A stretch of 64,000 nucleotides of DNA, taken from NCBI GenBank assembly GCA_902552985.1, contig CACDII010000001.1, positions 1-64,000 on the forward strand, written 5' to 3'. Under the pieces are notes generated by a model. The model was not told the origin of the DNA, made no database searches, and saw only the letters and a program-made list of their open reading frames with translations. The translations under genes and the position numbers were made by a program. The DNA is from an uncultured Pelagibacteraceae bacterium (lineage in GTDB: Bacteria > Pseudomonadota > Alphaproteobacteria > Pelagibacterales > Pelagibacteraceae). Shown here one piece after another: positions 1-8,700 of the stretch. Within the stretch, counting starts at the first letter, position 1. Each line of letters begins with the position of its first letter.

Positions 1-382
1 ATGTTGCAAAGATTGATATTAAAAATTGATTTGCACCATTAGCCAGTCCAATACTGATAGCAAAAAATAAAAAAACTAATTCTTCAGGTTCCTTTATTGC
101 AGCTCTAAATCTAACTATAGAAAGCGCACCAACTAAACCCAAAGATAATGCAATAGAAAATTTAATTATTGTAATTACCAAGCATGTAACCATAGCTAAA
201 GGTAAAAAAATATCTGAAAAACTATCTTTATTACTTAAAGATTGAGATGTTTTTAAATAAGTAAACTTAATTATAAGTGCTAAAATCCCTGATAGTAATA
301 TTGCTTCAAAAAAAAGAGTAAAGTCAATTACAACAGGTTGGTTAAGCAAAATTTCCGTTAAATTTCTTTTGGACGTTTCCAT
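1..382 (-). CDS. DUF4956 family membrane protein, 5' part only
   Basis: Reading the minus strand from the ATG at 382 gives an open frame of 127 codons that runs off the left edge of the window, so the C-terminus is missing and the ORF track omits it. The product starts METSKRNLTEILL, has hydrophobic segments around residues 20-38 and 55-80, and then the stretch LVGALSIVRFRAAIKEPEE, which I recognise as the signature of DUF4956. Proteins of this family are integral membrane proteins of unknown function, often encoded beside a VTC-type polyphosphate polymerase domain protein; that neighbour would lie outside the window. It is downstream of tRNA-Thr on the same strand with 75 nt between them and could share its transcript. 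Confidence 0.8.
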   Translation of the reverse strand, partial: METSKRNLTEILLNQPVVIDFTLFFEAILLSGILALIIKFTYLKTSQSLSNKDSFSDIFLPLAMVTCLVITIIKFSIALSLGLVGALSIVRFRAAIKEPEELVFLFFAISIGLANGANQFLISIFAT

Positions 383-457
383 GAGTAAATATAGTCCAAG
401 AATAGTTTATTTGAAAGATAATTTTATTTTATAATTTTTTCTATATTAAAACTTTTT

Positions 458-533
458 TGGTGCCCCCGCACGGATTCGAACCGCGGACCTATTGATTACA
501 AATCAATTGCTCTACCAGCTGAGCTACAAGGGC
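458..533 (-). tRNA. tRNA-Thr (anticodon TGT)
   Basis: The minus strand folds into a full cloverleaf. The acceptor stem GCCCTTG pairs with CGGGGGC through two G-T wobbles, followed by discriminator A and an encoded CCA. The anticodon arm is ATTGA-TTTGTAA-TCAAT, giving anticodon TGT, which reads ACA. The T arm carries GTTCGAATC. It lies just downstream of rlmB and has a good promoter overlapping the end of that gene. Confidence 0.95.
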
Positions 534-543
534 ATAAGTAACT

Positions 544-570
544 TTTATAAATTATTTAAATACTAATCAA
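544..570 (-). promoter_or_regulatory. Candidate sigma70 promoter for tRNA-Thr
   Basis: On the minus strand TTGATT is followed after 15 nt by TATAAA, and the tRNA begins 10 nt further on, which fits a short leader before RNase P processing. The -35 element overlaps the stop codon of rlmB. The call rests on motif match and spacing only; the 15-nt spacer is shorter than ideal. Confidence 0.5.
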
Positions 571-1309
571 GATTTTTTTTCAAACTGTTTAAAAAGTGAA
601 ATGCGATAGCTGCACTATTTGATATATTTAAGCTTTCAACATCTTTGTTAATATTGATGCGTACAAAAAAATCTGCATATTTAGCAGTATGTTGTTTCAT
701 TCCAAATCCTTCTGAACCAAAAAGTAGTATATTATTTCCTTGCCATTTAACTTCTGTAAAATCTTTTTTAGCATTTGAATCAAATCCATAAACCCAAAAA
801 TTTTTTTCCCTTAAACTTTTCAAAGTAGAATTTATATTTGATACTTTAAATATATTGATATGTTCAATGCAGCCACTTGCTGATTTATACATGAGTTTAC
901 TTTTACTTGGATAATGCCTATCTTTAACTATCAAACCATCAATATTAAATGAGGCTGCACTTCTAATAAGCGAGCCAATATTTCTTGGATCAGTAACTTC
1001 ATCGAGACATGCTAGTGTTAAATTACTTTTATTTTTTATAAATTCTTTCAATATTGGTTGATCTAATTCTTCAACTTCTGCAACATAACCTTGGTGAGAT
1101 ATTTGATCCTTTGTCGTATAATTGTCCAATTCTTTTTTAGTTTTAAAGAAAATTTTTATATCTTGTAAAATGTTTTTTTTTGGATTTTTTCTATGAATAT
1201 TTTTTTTACTTTCTTCAGTTAAAAAGACTCTTAAAACCTTTCTATTTGGATTTTTCAGAGCCTCTATAACTGCATGTTGACCTACTATAAAAAAAGATGA
1301 TTTATTCAT
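563..1309 (-). CDS. rlmB: 23S rRNA 2'-O-ribose methyltransferase (TrmH/SPOUT family, RlmB-like)
   Basis: The 248-residue protein has the N-terminal substrate-binding domain (about 6-80) and a SPOUT methyltransferase domain with all three family motifs: DPRNIGSLIRSA with the conserved Asn at 110, LFGSEGFGM at 197-204, and SLNISNSAAI at 226-235, which form the trefoil knot that binds S-adenosylmethionine. RlmB methylates G2251 (E. coli numbering) in the peptidyl transferase P-loop of 23S rRNA. The length is normal for RlmB. The gene is divergent from the tRNA-Tyr/tuf transcription unit, an arrangement common in Alphaproteobacteria. A related TrmH/TrmL specificity cannot be wholly excluded by eye. 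Confidence 0.9.
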   Translation of the reverse strand: MNKSSFFIVGQHAVIEALKNPNRKVLRVFLTEESKKNIHRKNPKKNILQDIKIFFKTKKELDNYTTKDQISHQGYVAEVEELDQPILKEFIKNKSNLTLACLDEVTDPRNIGSLIRSAASFNIDGLIVKDRHYPSKSKLMYKSASGCIEHINIFKVSNINSTLKSLREKNFWVYGFDSNAKKDFTEVKWQGNNILLFGSEGFGMKQHTAKYADFFVRININKDVESLNISNSAAIAFHFLNSLKKNLD

Positions 1310-1363
1310 TAATATTAGTCCATTTTATACGTATTTTACCATTTTTTCCTTGTAAATCTCGTG

Positions 1364-1391
1364 TTGCAATTGAGCAATAAAAATATATAAA
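1364..1391 (+). promoter_or_regulatory. Candidate sigma70 promoter for the tRNA-Tyr/tRNA-Gly/tuf unit
   Basis: TTGCAA (1364-1369) and TATAAA (1386-1391) are separated by 16 nt in the rlmB/tRNA-Tyr divergent spacer. The predicted start near 1398 would give a leader of about 43 nt containing the hairpin at 1421-1434. No terminator-like structure is visible between this point and rpoB, so it may drive tRNA-Tyr, tRNA-Gly, tuf, tRNA-Trp, secE and nusG onward. Confidence 0.55.
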
Positions 1392-1420
1392 ACGCATGTT
1401 GTCTGAAGCTTTATTGAACA

Positions 1421-1434
1421 GGGGACACTTCCCC
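1421..1434 (+). other. Small GC-rich hairpin in the 5' leader of tRNA-Tyr
   Basis: GGGGA-CACT-TCCCC is a perfect 5-bp inverted repeat with a 4-nt loop, ending 6 nt before the tRNA. Its composition stands out in this AT-rich DNA. It could keep the leader C tract from pairing with the GGGG of the tRNA acceptor strand, or position RNase P; both ideas are inference. Confidence 0.45.
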
Positions 1435-1440
1435 GACACG

Positions 1441-1526
1441 GGAGGGGTTCCAGAGCGGTCAAATGGGGCGGGCTGTAAACCCGTTGACTTCGGTCTTCGA
1501 AAGTTCGAATCTTTCCCCCTCCACCA
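1441..1526 (+). tRNA. tRNA-Tyr (anticodon GTA)
   Basis: A class II tRNA of 86 nt with long variable arm. The acceptor stem GGAGGGG pairs with CCCCTCC, then discriminator A and encoded CCA. The anticodon arm GCGGG-CTGTAAA-CCCGT presents GTA, and the T arm is GAAAG-TTCGAAT-CTTTC. It is the first gene of the tuf transcription unit, as in many proteobacteria. Confidence 0.95.
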
Positions 1527-1569
1527 TTCAATAAAAATTCGTTCAATATGGGGTGTATACTTGGGTGTT

Positions 1570-1643
1570 GCGGGTGTAGTTCAATGGTAGAACGCTAGCC
1601 TTCCAAGCTGGATGTAAGGGTTCGATTCCCTTTACCCGCTCCA
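1570..1643 (+). tRNA. tRNA-Gly (anticodon TCC)
   Basis: Cloverleaf of 74 nt with acceptor stem GCGGGTG paired to TACCCGC, discriminator T and encoded CCA. The anticodon arm is CTAGC-CTTCCAA-GCTGG, so the anticodon is TCC, reading GGA. It lies 43 nt after tRNA-Tyr and 39 nt before tuf. Together with the flanking tRNAs it accounts for the 373-nt stretch without a protein gene between rlmB and tuf. Confidence 0.95.
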
Positions 1644-1682
1644 AAAAAATAACAAACGAAAAAAAATTGAGGTTGAAAAGTA

Positions 1683-2873
1683 ATGTCGAAAGAAAAATTT
1701 GTAAGAAATAAACCGCATTGTAATATAGGTACAATCGGTCACGTGGATCATGGTAAAACAACTTTAACCGCAGCTATAACTAAAGTTTTAGCTGAAGGTG
1801 GTGGAGCAAAATTTGTAGCTTATGATCAAATTGATAAAGCTCCAGAGGAAAAAGAAAGAGGAATAACTATATCAACAGCACACGTTGAATATGAAACTGA
1901 AAAAAGGCATTACGCACACGTTGACTGTCCAGGCCATGCTGACTATGTAAAAAACATGATAACAGGTGCAGCTCAAATGGATGGAGCTATACTTGTTGTG
2001 AATGCTGCTGATGGGCCAATGCCACAAACTAGGGAGCATATTCTTTTAGCAAGACAAGTAGGTGTTCCTGCTATCGTTGTTTTTTTAAATAAAGTTGATC
2101 AAGTTAAAGATAAAGAACTAATTGATTTAGTTGAAGAAGAAATTAGAGAACTTTTAACCTCATATAAATTCCCTGGTGACAAGACACCTATTATAAAAGG
2201 TTCTGCATTAAATGCTGTAGAAGGTAAAGATGAAGCAACAGGAAAAAATGCAATAATGGAATTAATGAAAGCTGTTGATGAACACATTCCTCAACCAGAC
2301 AGACCTAAAGACAAACCTTTTCTTATGCCTGTAGAAGATGTTTTTTCAATATCAGGAAGAGGAACAGTTGTTACGGGTAGAGTTGAACAAGGTGTTATTA
2401 AAACAGGAGATGAAATTGAAATTATAGGTATAAGAGAAACTAAGAAGTCAGTTTGTACCGGTGTTGAAATGTTTAGAAAACTTTTAGACTCAGGTGAAGC
2501 TGGAGACAATATTGGTGCTTTATTAAGAGGTGTTGAAAGAACAGATGTTGAAAGAGGACAAGTGTTAGCAAAACCTGCTTCAGTTACTCCTCATACTAAA
2601 TTTGAAGCTCAAGCTTATGTTCTTAAAAAAGAAGAAGGTGGAAGACATACTCCTTTTTTTACTAAGTACAGACCTCAATTTTATTTTAGAACTACGGATG
2701 TAACAGGTGAAGTAGAGTTACCTTCTGGAACAGAAATGATTATGCCTGGTGATGATGCTAAGTTTACTGTTAAATTAATAACTCCAATAGCGATGAGTGA
2801 AAAATTAAATTTCGCAATTCGTGAAGGTGGAAAAACAGTAGGGGCAGGTGTAGTAACAAAAATATTAGAGTAA
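1683..2873 (+). CDS. tuf: Elongation factor Tu
   Basis: This 396-residue GTPase delivers aminoacyl-tRNA to the ribosomal A site. The G1 motif GHVDHGKT is at 19-26, the effector segment ERGITIS near 58-64, DCPGHADY near 81, and NKVD near 136, followed by the two beta-barrel domains ending in [10 protein letters not shown]. Length matches the family. The ATG at 1683 is supported by the standard MSKEKF start. The gene sits between tRNA-Gly and tRNA-Trp. No second tuf copy follows fusA in this window, unlike the duplicated tuf genes of many proteobacteria; copies elsewhere cannot be ruled out. Confidence 0.99.
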   Translation: MSKEKFVRNKPHCNIGTIGHVDHGKTTLTAAITKVLAEGGGAKFVAYDQIDKAPEEKERGITISTAHVEYETEKRHYAHVDCPGHADYVKNMITGAAQMDGAILVVNAADGPMPQTREHILLARQVGVPAIVVFLNKVDQVKDKELIDLVEEEIRELLTSYKFPGDKTPIIKGSALNAVEGKDEATGKNAIMELMKAVDEHIPQPDRPKDKPFLMPVEDVFSISGRGTVVTGRVEQGVIKTGDEIEIIGIRETKKSVCTGVEMFRKLLDSGEAGDNIGALLRGVERTDVERGQVLAKPASVTPHTKFEAQAYVLKKEEGGRHTPFFTKYRPQFYFRTTDVTGEVELPSGTEMIMPGDDAKFTVKLITPIAMSEKLNFAIREGGKTVGAGVVTKILE

Positions 2874-2881
2874 GCTTCTAT

Positions 2882-2957
2882 AGGAGTGTAGCTCAACTGG
2901 TAGAGCGCCGGTCTCCAAAACCGGAGGCTGAGGGTTCGAGTCCCTCCGCTCCTGCCA
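2882..2957 (+). tRNA. tRNA-Trp (anticodon CCA)
   Basis: Acceptor stem AGGAGTG pairs with CGCTCCT, followed by discriminator G and encoded CCA. The anticodon arm CCGGT-CTCCAAA-ACCGG presents CCA. It lies 8 nt after the tuf stop and 15 nt before secE, so it is probably processed out of a tuf-secE-nusG transcript; tRNA-Trp before secE is the usual alphaproteobacterial arrangement. Confidence 0.96.
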
Positions 2958-2972
2958 GTAAATAGACAAATT

Positions 2973-3164
2973 ATGAAAAACCCTTTAAAATTTTTTCAAG
3001 ATGTAAAGCAAGAAGCTTTTAAAGTTACTTGGCCAACAGGTAAAGAAACAATGCAAGGAACTTTGATGGTTGTCGCTATGGCCATAGTGGCATCATTGTT
3101 TTTTTTACTATTGGATCAGGTATTAAAATTTTTTTTAGAGATGTTGCTAAAGGTGAGCATATAA
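2973..3164 (+). CDS. secE: Preprotein translocase subunit SecE
   Basis: A 63-residue, single-span SecE of the short type. The amphipathic cytoplasmic part ends in the conserved VTWPTGKE (18-25), followed by one transmembrane segment at about 29-48. SecE clamps the two halves of SecY, which is encoded at 25855-27138, to form the core of the Sec channel. Its stop codon overlaps the nusG start by one base (TAATG), indicating coupled translation. Confidence 0.95.
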   Translation: MKNPLKFFQDVKQEAFKVTWPTGKETMQGTLMVVAMAIVASLFFLLLDQVLKFFLEMLLKVSI

Positions 3165-3694
3165 TGAAAAATTGGTACATCGTACAATCTCACTCTAGTT
3201 TTGAAAATAAAGTTGCAGGTTTAATTAAAGAGGAAGCACAAAAAGCTAATATTTCAGAGAAAATAGAAGAAATTGTAGTACCAACACACGATGTGACAGA
3301 GGTAAAAAGAGGTAAAAGAGTTCAAAGAAAAAAAAAATACTTTCCTGGATATGTGTTAATTAAAAGCGAAATGGACAATAATATTTATCACATGATTAAA
3401 AATATAAAGAGGGTTAGTGGGTTTCTAGGCTCTAAAGGAATTCCAGCACCTGTATCTGATAAAGAAATAGAGAAAATATTAGGTCAAATAAAAGATGGAG
3501 TAGCACAACCAAAATCTGGTATAGAATATACTGTAGGTGAAAAAGTCCAGGTGATAGATGGACCTTTTGCATCATTCAGTGGACTTGTTGAAGATATTGA
3601 TGAGGAAAAATCAAGATTAAAAGTTTCTGTATCGATATTTGGAAGACCGACACCAGTGGATTTAGAATATAATCAAGTTGAAAAGGTAAGTTAA
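3164..3694 (+). CDS. nusG: Transcription termination/antitermination factor NusG
   Basis: The 176-residue protein has the NGN domain at the N-terminus ([11 protein letters not shown], residues 3-13) that binds the clamp of RNA polymerase, and a C-terminal KOW domain ([16 protein letters not shown], about 125-141) that binds Rho or ribosomal protein S10. NusG suppresses pausing and couples transcription to translation. It overlaps both neighbours by one base, within the secE-nusG-rplK string found in nearly all bacteria. Confidence 0.98.
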   Translation: MKNWYIVQSHSSFENKVAGLIKEEAQKANISEKIEEIVVPTHDVTEVKRGKRVQRKKKYFPGYVLIKSEMDNNIYHMIKNIKRVSGFLGSKGIPAPVSDKEIEKILGQIKDGVAQPKSGIEYTVGEKVQVIDGPFASFSGLVEDIDEEKSRLKVSVSIFGRPTPVDLEYNQVEKVS

Positions 3695-4122
3695 TGGCAA
3701 AAAAAGAAATAAGTGGATATGTAAAATTGCAAATTAAAGGTGGACAAGCAAACCCTGCTCCACCTGTTGGCCCTGCTTTGGGTCAAAGAGGAATTAATAT
3801 AATGGAATTTTGCAAAGCATTTAACGAAAAAACAAAAAACTTTATGGGCAAGCCTGTCCCAGTAATTATAACAGTTTACAAAGATAAAAAATTTGATTTT
3901 ATTATTAAATCACCTCCCGCATCACACTTCATAAAGGAAGCTGCTAAACTTAAGGGAGGTTCGCAAGAGCCTGGGAGACAAATAGTAGCCTCAATAACAA
4001 AAAAGCAAGCTGAGGAAATTGCTAAGAAAAAAATGCAAGATTTAAATGCACATGATTTAGAGGAAGCAGTCAAAATAATTAAAGGTTCAGCAAGATCAAT
4101 GGGTATAGAGGTAAAAGATTAA
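3694..4122 (+). CDS. rplK: 50S ribosomal protein L11 (uL11)
   Basis: The 142-residue protein has the proline-rich N-terminal domain ([17 protein letters not shown], about 22-38) and the rRNA-binding C-terminal domain (GSARSMGI near the end). L11 forms the GTPase-associated centre with 23S rRNA and L10 and is needed for stringent activation of ribosome-bound Rel proteins. Normal length; overlaps nusG and rplA by one base each. Confidence 0.98.
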   Translation: MAKKEISGYVKLQIKGGQANPAPPVGPALGQRGINIMEFCKAFNEKTKNFMGKPVPVIITVYKDKKFDFIIKSPPASHFIKEAAKLKGGSQEPGRQIVASITKKQAEEIAKKKMQDLNAHDLEEAVKIIKGSARSMGIEVKD

Positions 4123-4811
4123 TGAGATCAAAAAGATTTAAAAAATTGCCAACTGATACTAAAAAATCTCCACCTGTAACGGTTGAGAAATTAATACCTT
4201 TAGTTAAAAAAAATTGCACAACTAAGTTTGATGAGTCTATTGATTTAAGTTTACAAATAAATAATAAACAAAAAAAAAATGAAATTAATCTAAGAACAGT
4301 AGTAAATTTACCTTCTGGTTCAGGGAAAAAAATAATAGTGGCAGTTGTTTGTGAAGGTAGCAAAGTCAAAGATGCAAAAGATGCAGGTGCAGATATTGTT
4401 GGAGGAGATGAATTTATTGAAAAAATTAAATCTGGTGAATTAAACTTTGAAAAATTAATTTGCACACCTCAAATGATGATTAAACTTTCAAAATTAGGAA
4501 AAATTTTAGGACCAAAAGGCTTGATGCCAAATCCAAAACTTGGTTCAGTAACCGAAGATATTAAAAATGCTGTAACTAGCGCTAAATCAGGACAAGTTGA
4601 AATCAAAAATGATAAAGATGGAAATATTGGTTTAAGTTTAGGTAAAAAAAACTTTTCTGATGATAAATTATTAAAAAATTTTAATGCTATATTTGAAACC
4701 CTTGAAAAAGAAAAAAATAACGTTACTGTCAAAGGAGATTTAATTAAAAGCGCTTTTTTGACTTCAACAATGGGAGTTTCATACAAAATAAAATTACCAA
4801 AAAATATTTAA
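4122..4811 (+). CDS. rplA: 50S ribosomal protein L1 (uL1)
   Basis: The 229-residue protein of the L1 stalk carries the family signature around CTPQMMIKLSKLGKILGPKGLMPNPK (near residues 114-139) and the closing segment TSTMGVSYKI. L1 helps release deacylated tRNA and, in other bacteria, represses its own L11-L1 mRNA. No separate leader is visible upstream of rplK apart from coding sequence, so any autoregulation would have to act on an RNA element inside nusG or rplK. Confidence 0.98.
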   Translation: MRSKRFKKLPTDTKKSPPVTVEKLIPLVKKNCTTKFDESIDLSLQINNKQKKNEINLRTVVNLPSGSGKKIIVAVVCEGSKVKDAKDAGADIVGGDEFIEKIKSGELNFEKLICTPQMMIKLSKLGKILGPKGLMPNPKLGSVTEDIKNAVTSAKSGQVEIKNDKDGNIGLSLGKKNFSDDKLLKNFNAIFETLEKEKNNVTVKGDLIKSAFLTSTMGVSYKIKLPKNI

Positions 4812-4813
4812 TT

Positions 4814-5323
4814 ATGATGAATAAAGAACAAAAACAAAACTATATTAAAAATATGACAGCTGAATTTGAAAATAGTGAAGCTGTATTAGTAACTCATTAT
4901 CAAGGATTAACAGTAAAACAATTAGATGAGTTAAGAAAACAAATGAGAGAACATGGCATAAAATTTCAAATTACTAAAAATAGAATAACAAAATTAGCTT
5001 TAAAAAATTCTAAATGTAAAAATCTTAGTGATTTATTTACTGGACCAACTGCAGTTGCTTTATCAAAAGATGCAATAACTTCTGCAAAAATTTTAACAAA
5101 ATTTTCAAAAGAAAATAAAAGTCTGAAAATCTTAGGCGGAATCATGGGTGAGGAAGTTTTAGATGTAGCCGGAGTTGCAAATGTCGCAACTTTACCTACT
5201 TTAGATGAAGCAAGGGCTAAAATTGTAGGAATTTTACGTTCTCCCGCTCAAAAAATTGCAAGTATTTTACTTGCACCAGCTTCAAAAATCGCTATTTTAG
5301 CGCTCGAAAAAAGTAAAAAATAA
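4814..5323 (+). CDS. rplJ: 50S ribosomal protein L10 (uL10)
   Basis: The 169-residue protein has the rRNA-binding N-terminal domain ([17 protein letters not shown]) and a C-terminal helix that recruits L7/L12 dimers. ATG codons are adjacent at 4814 and 4817; the second gives the common MNKEQK start and either is possible. The gene begins 2 nt after rplA, so the long E. coli type rplJ leader that L10 binds is not present as a separate spacer. Confidence 0.97.
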   Translation: MMNKEQKQNYIKNMTAEFENSEAVLVTHYQGLTVKQLDELRKQMREHGIKFQITKNRITKLALKNSKCKNLSDLFTGPTAVALSKDAITSAKILTKFSKENKSLKILGGIMGEEVLDVAGVANVATLPTLDEARAKIVGILRSPAQKIASILLAPASKIAILALEKSKK

Positions 5324-5345
5324 ACCCTACAAAACGCAAAATATT

Positions 5346-5714
5346 ATGGCTGATCTAAATAAAATTATAGACGATTTATCAAGTTTAACTGTTGTTGAGG
5401 CAGCAGAACTTTCAAAACAATTAGAAGAAAAATGGGGCGTTACAGCAGCAGCAGCTGTTGCAGCAGCACCTACCGCAGCGGGAGCAGCTCCTGCAGAGGA
5501 AAAGGATGAGTTCACTATTGTACTTGCAGCAGCAGGTGACAAAAAAATAAATGTTATTAAAGAAATTAGAGCAATAACAACATTAGGTTTAAAAGAAGCT
5601 AAAGACTTAGTTGAAGGTGCTCCTAAAGAAGTTAAGTCAGGTGTAAGCAAAAAAGAAGCTGAAGAAATTAAGAAAAAATTAGAAGCAGCTGGCGCAAAAG
5701 TAGAACTTAAGTAG
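5346..5714 (+). CDS. rplL: 50S ribosomal protein L7/L12 (bL12)
   Basis: The 122-residue stalk protein has an N-terminal dimerisation domain, an alanine-rich flexible hinge at about 33-52 and the compact C-terminal domain ([20 protein letters not shown], about 68-88) that contacts translation factors. The hinge codons are more GC-rich than the surroundings because of the alanines. It lies 22 nt after rplJ and 55 nt before rpoB, with a hairpin in the second gap. Confidence 0.98.
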   Translation: MADLNKIIDDLSSLTVVEAAELSKQLEEKWGVTAAAAVAAAPTAAGAAPAEEKDEFTIVLAAAGDKKINVIKEIRAITTLGLKEAKDLVEGAPKEVKSGVSKKEAEEIKKKLEAAGAKVELK

Positions 5715-5733
5715 TTTTAAAAAAAGAATTTAA

Positions 5734-5759
5734 TTGCTGATTATTTTATTAATCAGTGA
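5734..5759 (+). other. Hairpin between rplL and rpoB (candidate processing or attenuation site)
   Basis: CTGATTA (5737-5743) and TAATCAG (5750-5756) form a perfect 7-bp stem with a 6-nt loop; T-G wobbles and a T-A pair can extend it to about 10 bp. No T tract follows, so it is not a typical intrinsic terminator. E. coli has a partial terminator and an RNase III site in the same interval, which lowers rpoBC output relative to L7/L12; a similar role here is inference by position. Confidence 0.4.
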
Positions 5760-5769
5760 AGAAATATAA

Positions 5770-8700
5770 ATGCATTTATCGTTTACGGAAAAAAAAAATA
5801 TTAGAAAAAACTTTGGTAAACTAAAAGAAGGTTTATCAATACCGAACTTAATTGAAGTTCAAAAAAATTCATATAAGGAATTAACAGAACATAGAAGTGA
5901 TATAAGTGAAAAATTTTTAAAAGGTTTTGATAGAGTTTTCAAAAGTATATTCCCAATCGAAGATATAAATGAAAAGGCAACTTTAGAATATATCTCCTAT
6001 AAATTAGAAAAACCAAAATTTGATACAGAAGAGTGTATAGCTAGAGGGTTAACATATTCATCAGCTCTTAAATGCACGTTAAGACTAGTTGTATATGAAA
6101 TAGATCAAGAAAATAATACAAAAGAAATTTTATCAGCAAAAGAGCAAGAAGTTTATATGGGAGAAGTCCCTATGATGACTAATAGTGGAACTTTTATAAC
6201 AAATGGAGTTCAAAGAGTTGTTGTTAACCAAATGCATAGAAGCCCAGGAGTTTTTTTCGATCATGATAGAGGTAAATCACATGCTAGCGGAAAATTACTT
6301 TTTAATTGTAGAGTTATACCAAATAGAGGTTCATGGTTAGATTTTGAGTACGATGTAAAAGATTTTTTATATTTTAGAATTGATAGGAAAAAGAAAGTTT
6401 TTGCAACTACACTATTAATAGCTTTAGGTTTCAGTAAGCAAGATATAGCAAATGAATTTTATCAAAAAGAAATATATACTTACGATTCAAAAATAAAAAA
6501 GTGGAAAACAAAATTTAATCCTGAAAATTATAAAACAAAAAATTTTTCTGAAGAAGTAATCGATGCAAAATCTCAAAAGATAGTAATTAAATCTGGTGAA
6601 AAAATTAATTTTTTGACTGCCACAAAACTTTCAAAAGATGGTCTTAAAGAAATATTCGTTTCCAATGAATCTTTGTATGGTAAATTTTTACACAAAAATA
6701 TTACCTCAGGTGACATTGATTATAAAATTGGAACTGAAATAAATGGCGATGTCTTACAAAAAATTATAGATTTAAATATTTCATCAATTGATGTTTCTGT
6801 TACAAATTCTATTAACAAAGGACCTTATTTATTGCAAACATTGTTAAATGATAAAAATGAAAATAAAAATGATGCAATTAATGAAATATATAAAGTTTTA
6901 AGACCAGGGGAGCCACCCACAATTGAAATCGCTACTCAAATTTTTAATAATTTATTTTTTAGTTCTGATAGATATGATTTATCGGATGTTGGAAGAGTAA
7001 AAATTAATTCAAGATTAGAATTAGAATGTTCGGATAAAATCACTATTTTAAGAAACGACGATATTTTAGCAATTATTAAAAAAATGTTAGACCTGAGAGA
7101 TGGCAAAGATGAAGTAGACGATATTGATCATTTAGGAAATAGAAGAGTTAGATCTGTAGGTGAATTAGTTGAAAATCAGGCGCGTATTGGTGTTTATAGA
7201 ATGGAAAGAGCCATAAAAGAAAAAATGACTACATTGGATGTTGAGTCATCAATGCCACAAGATTTAATTAATGCTAAACCTCTTACTGTTTCTTTAAAAG
7301 ATTTTTTTGCTACATCTCAGCTTTCTCAATTCATGGATCAAACAAATCCTCTTTCTGAAATTACTCATAAAAGAAGAGTGTCAGCATTAGGACCAGGAGG
7401 ATTAACGAGAGAGCGTGCGGGTTTTGAAGTAAGAGATGTTCACCCTACGCATTACGGCAGAATATGTCCAATAGAAACACCTGAAGGTCCAAACATAGGA
7501 TTGATAAACAGTTTATCAACTTATGCTAAGATAAATAAATATGGCTTTATCGAAAGTCCTTATAAAAAAGTTAAAAATGGAATAGTAGAAGATAAAATCG
7601 AGTATTTAGCTGCAATGGAAGAAACAAAATTTACTATTGCACAAGCCAATTCTAAAGTTGATAAGAATGGCAAAATTACTGAAGATTTAGTTTCATGCCG
7701 TCAAAATTTAAATTTCATTTTATCTAAACCTGAAAATGTAGATTATATCGACGTTTCACCAAAGCAACTTGTATCAGTCGCAGCATCTTTAATTCCTTTT
7801 TTAGAAAATGATGATGCAAACAGAGCCTTAATGGGATCAAACATGATGAGGCAAGCAGTTCCACTTTTAAAACCAGAATCTCCATTAGTAGGTACAGGAA
7901 TTGAAAGCGATGTTGCTTTAGACTCTGGAGTAACTATAGTAGCTAAAAGAGATGGGATAGTTGATAAAATTGATGGTAAAAGAATAGTTATCAAAGCTAC
8001 TGACGAAAAAGATTTAACAAAATCTGGAGTAGACATATATAATTTACAAAAATTCAAAAGATCAAATCAGAACACTTGTATTAATCAAAAACCTCTAGTT
8101 AGAGTTGGAGACAAAGTAAATTCTGGAGATATTATTGCTGATGGACCATCAACTAAGTTAGGAGAGTTAGCTTTAGGTAAAAACGTTACAGTAGCTTTTA
8201 TGCCTTGGCAAGGTTACAATTTTGAAGACTCAATTCTAATTTCAGAAAGATGTGTTACGGATGATGTTTTTACTTCAATTCATATAGAAGAATATGAGGT
8301 AATGGCAAGAGATACTAAATTGGGTGAAGAAGATATCACTAGAGACATACCTAACATTAATGAAGAAGCATTAAAAAATTTGGACGAGTCAGGCGTTGTA
8401 TACATAGGAGCTGAAGTTAAAGCTGGAGATATTTTAGTTGGAAAGGTAACTCCAAAAGGAGACTCAGCCTCTGGTCCAGAAGAAAAATTATTAAGGTCAA
8501 TTTTTGGTGAAAAAGCAATCGATGTTACTGATACATCATTAAAAATGCCAAGTGGTAGCAGCGGCGTAGTAGTAGACGTTAGAGTTTTTAATAGACATGG
8601 AATTGAAAAAGATGAGAGATCTATAACAATTGAAAGAGCAGAAATTGAATCAGTTCAACAAGATAAAATTGTTGAGGAAGAAATATTAGAAAGAAGCATA

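Noticed and set aside
1396-1761. ORFs at 1396-1590 (+), 1325-1546 (-) and 1543-1761 (-)
   Set aside because: They lie across tRNA-Tyr, tRNA-Gly and the start of tuf; the apparent coding comes from tRNA sequence and there is no recognisable product.
4079-4465. 128-aa minus-strand ORF inside rplA
   Set aside because: It is the antisense shadow of a well-conserved ribosomal protein gene, with a Ser/Phe/Leu-rich composition typical of reversed Lys/Glu-rich AT codons.
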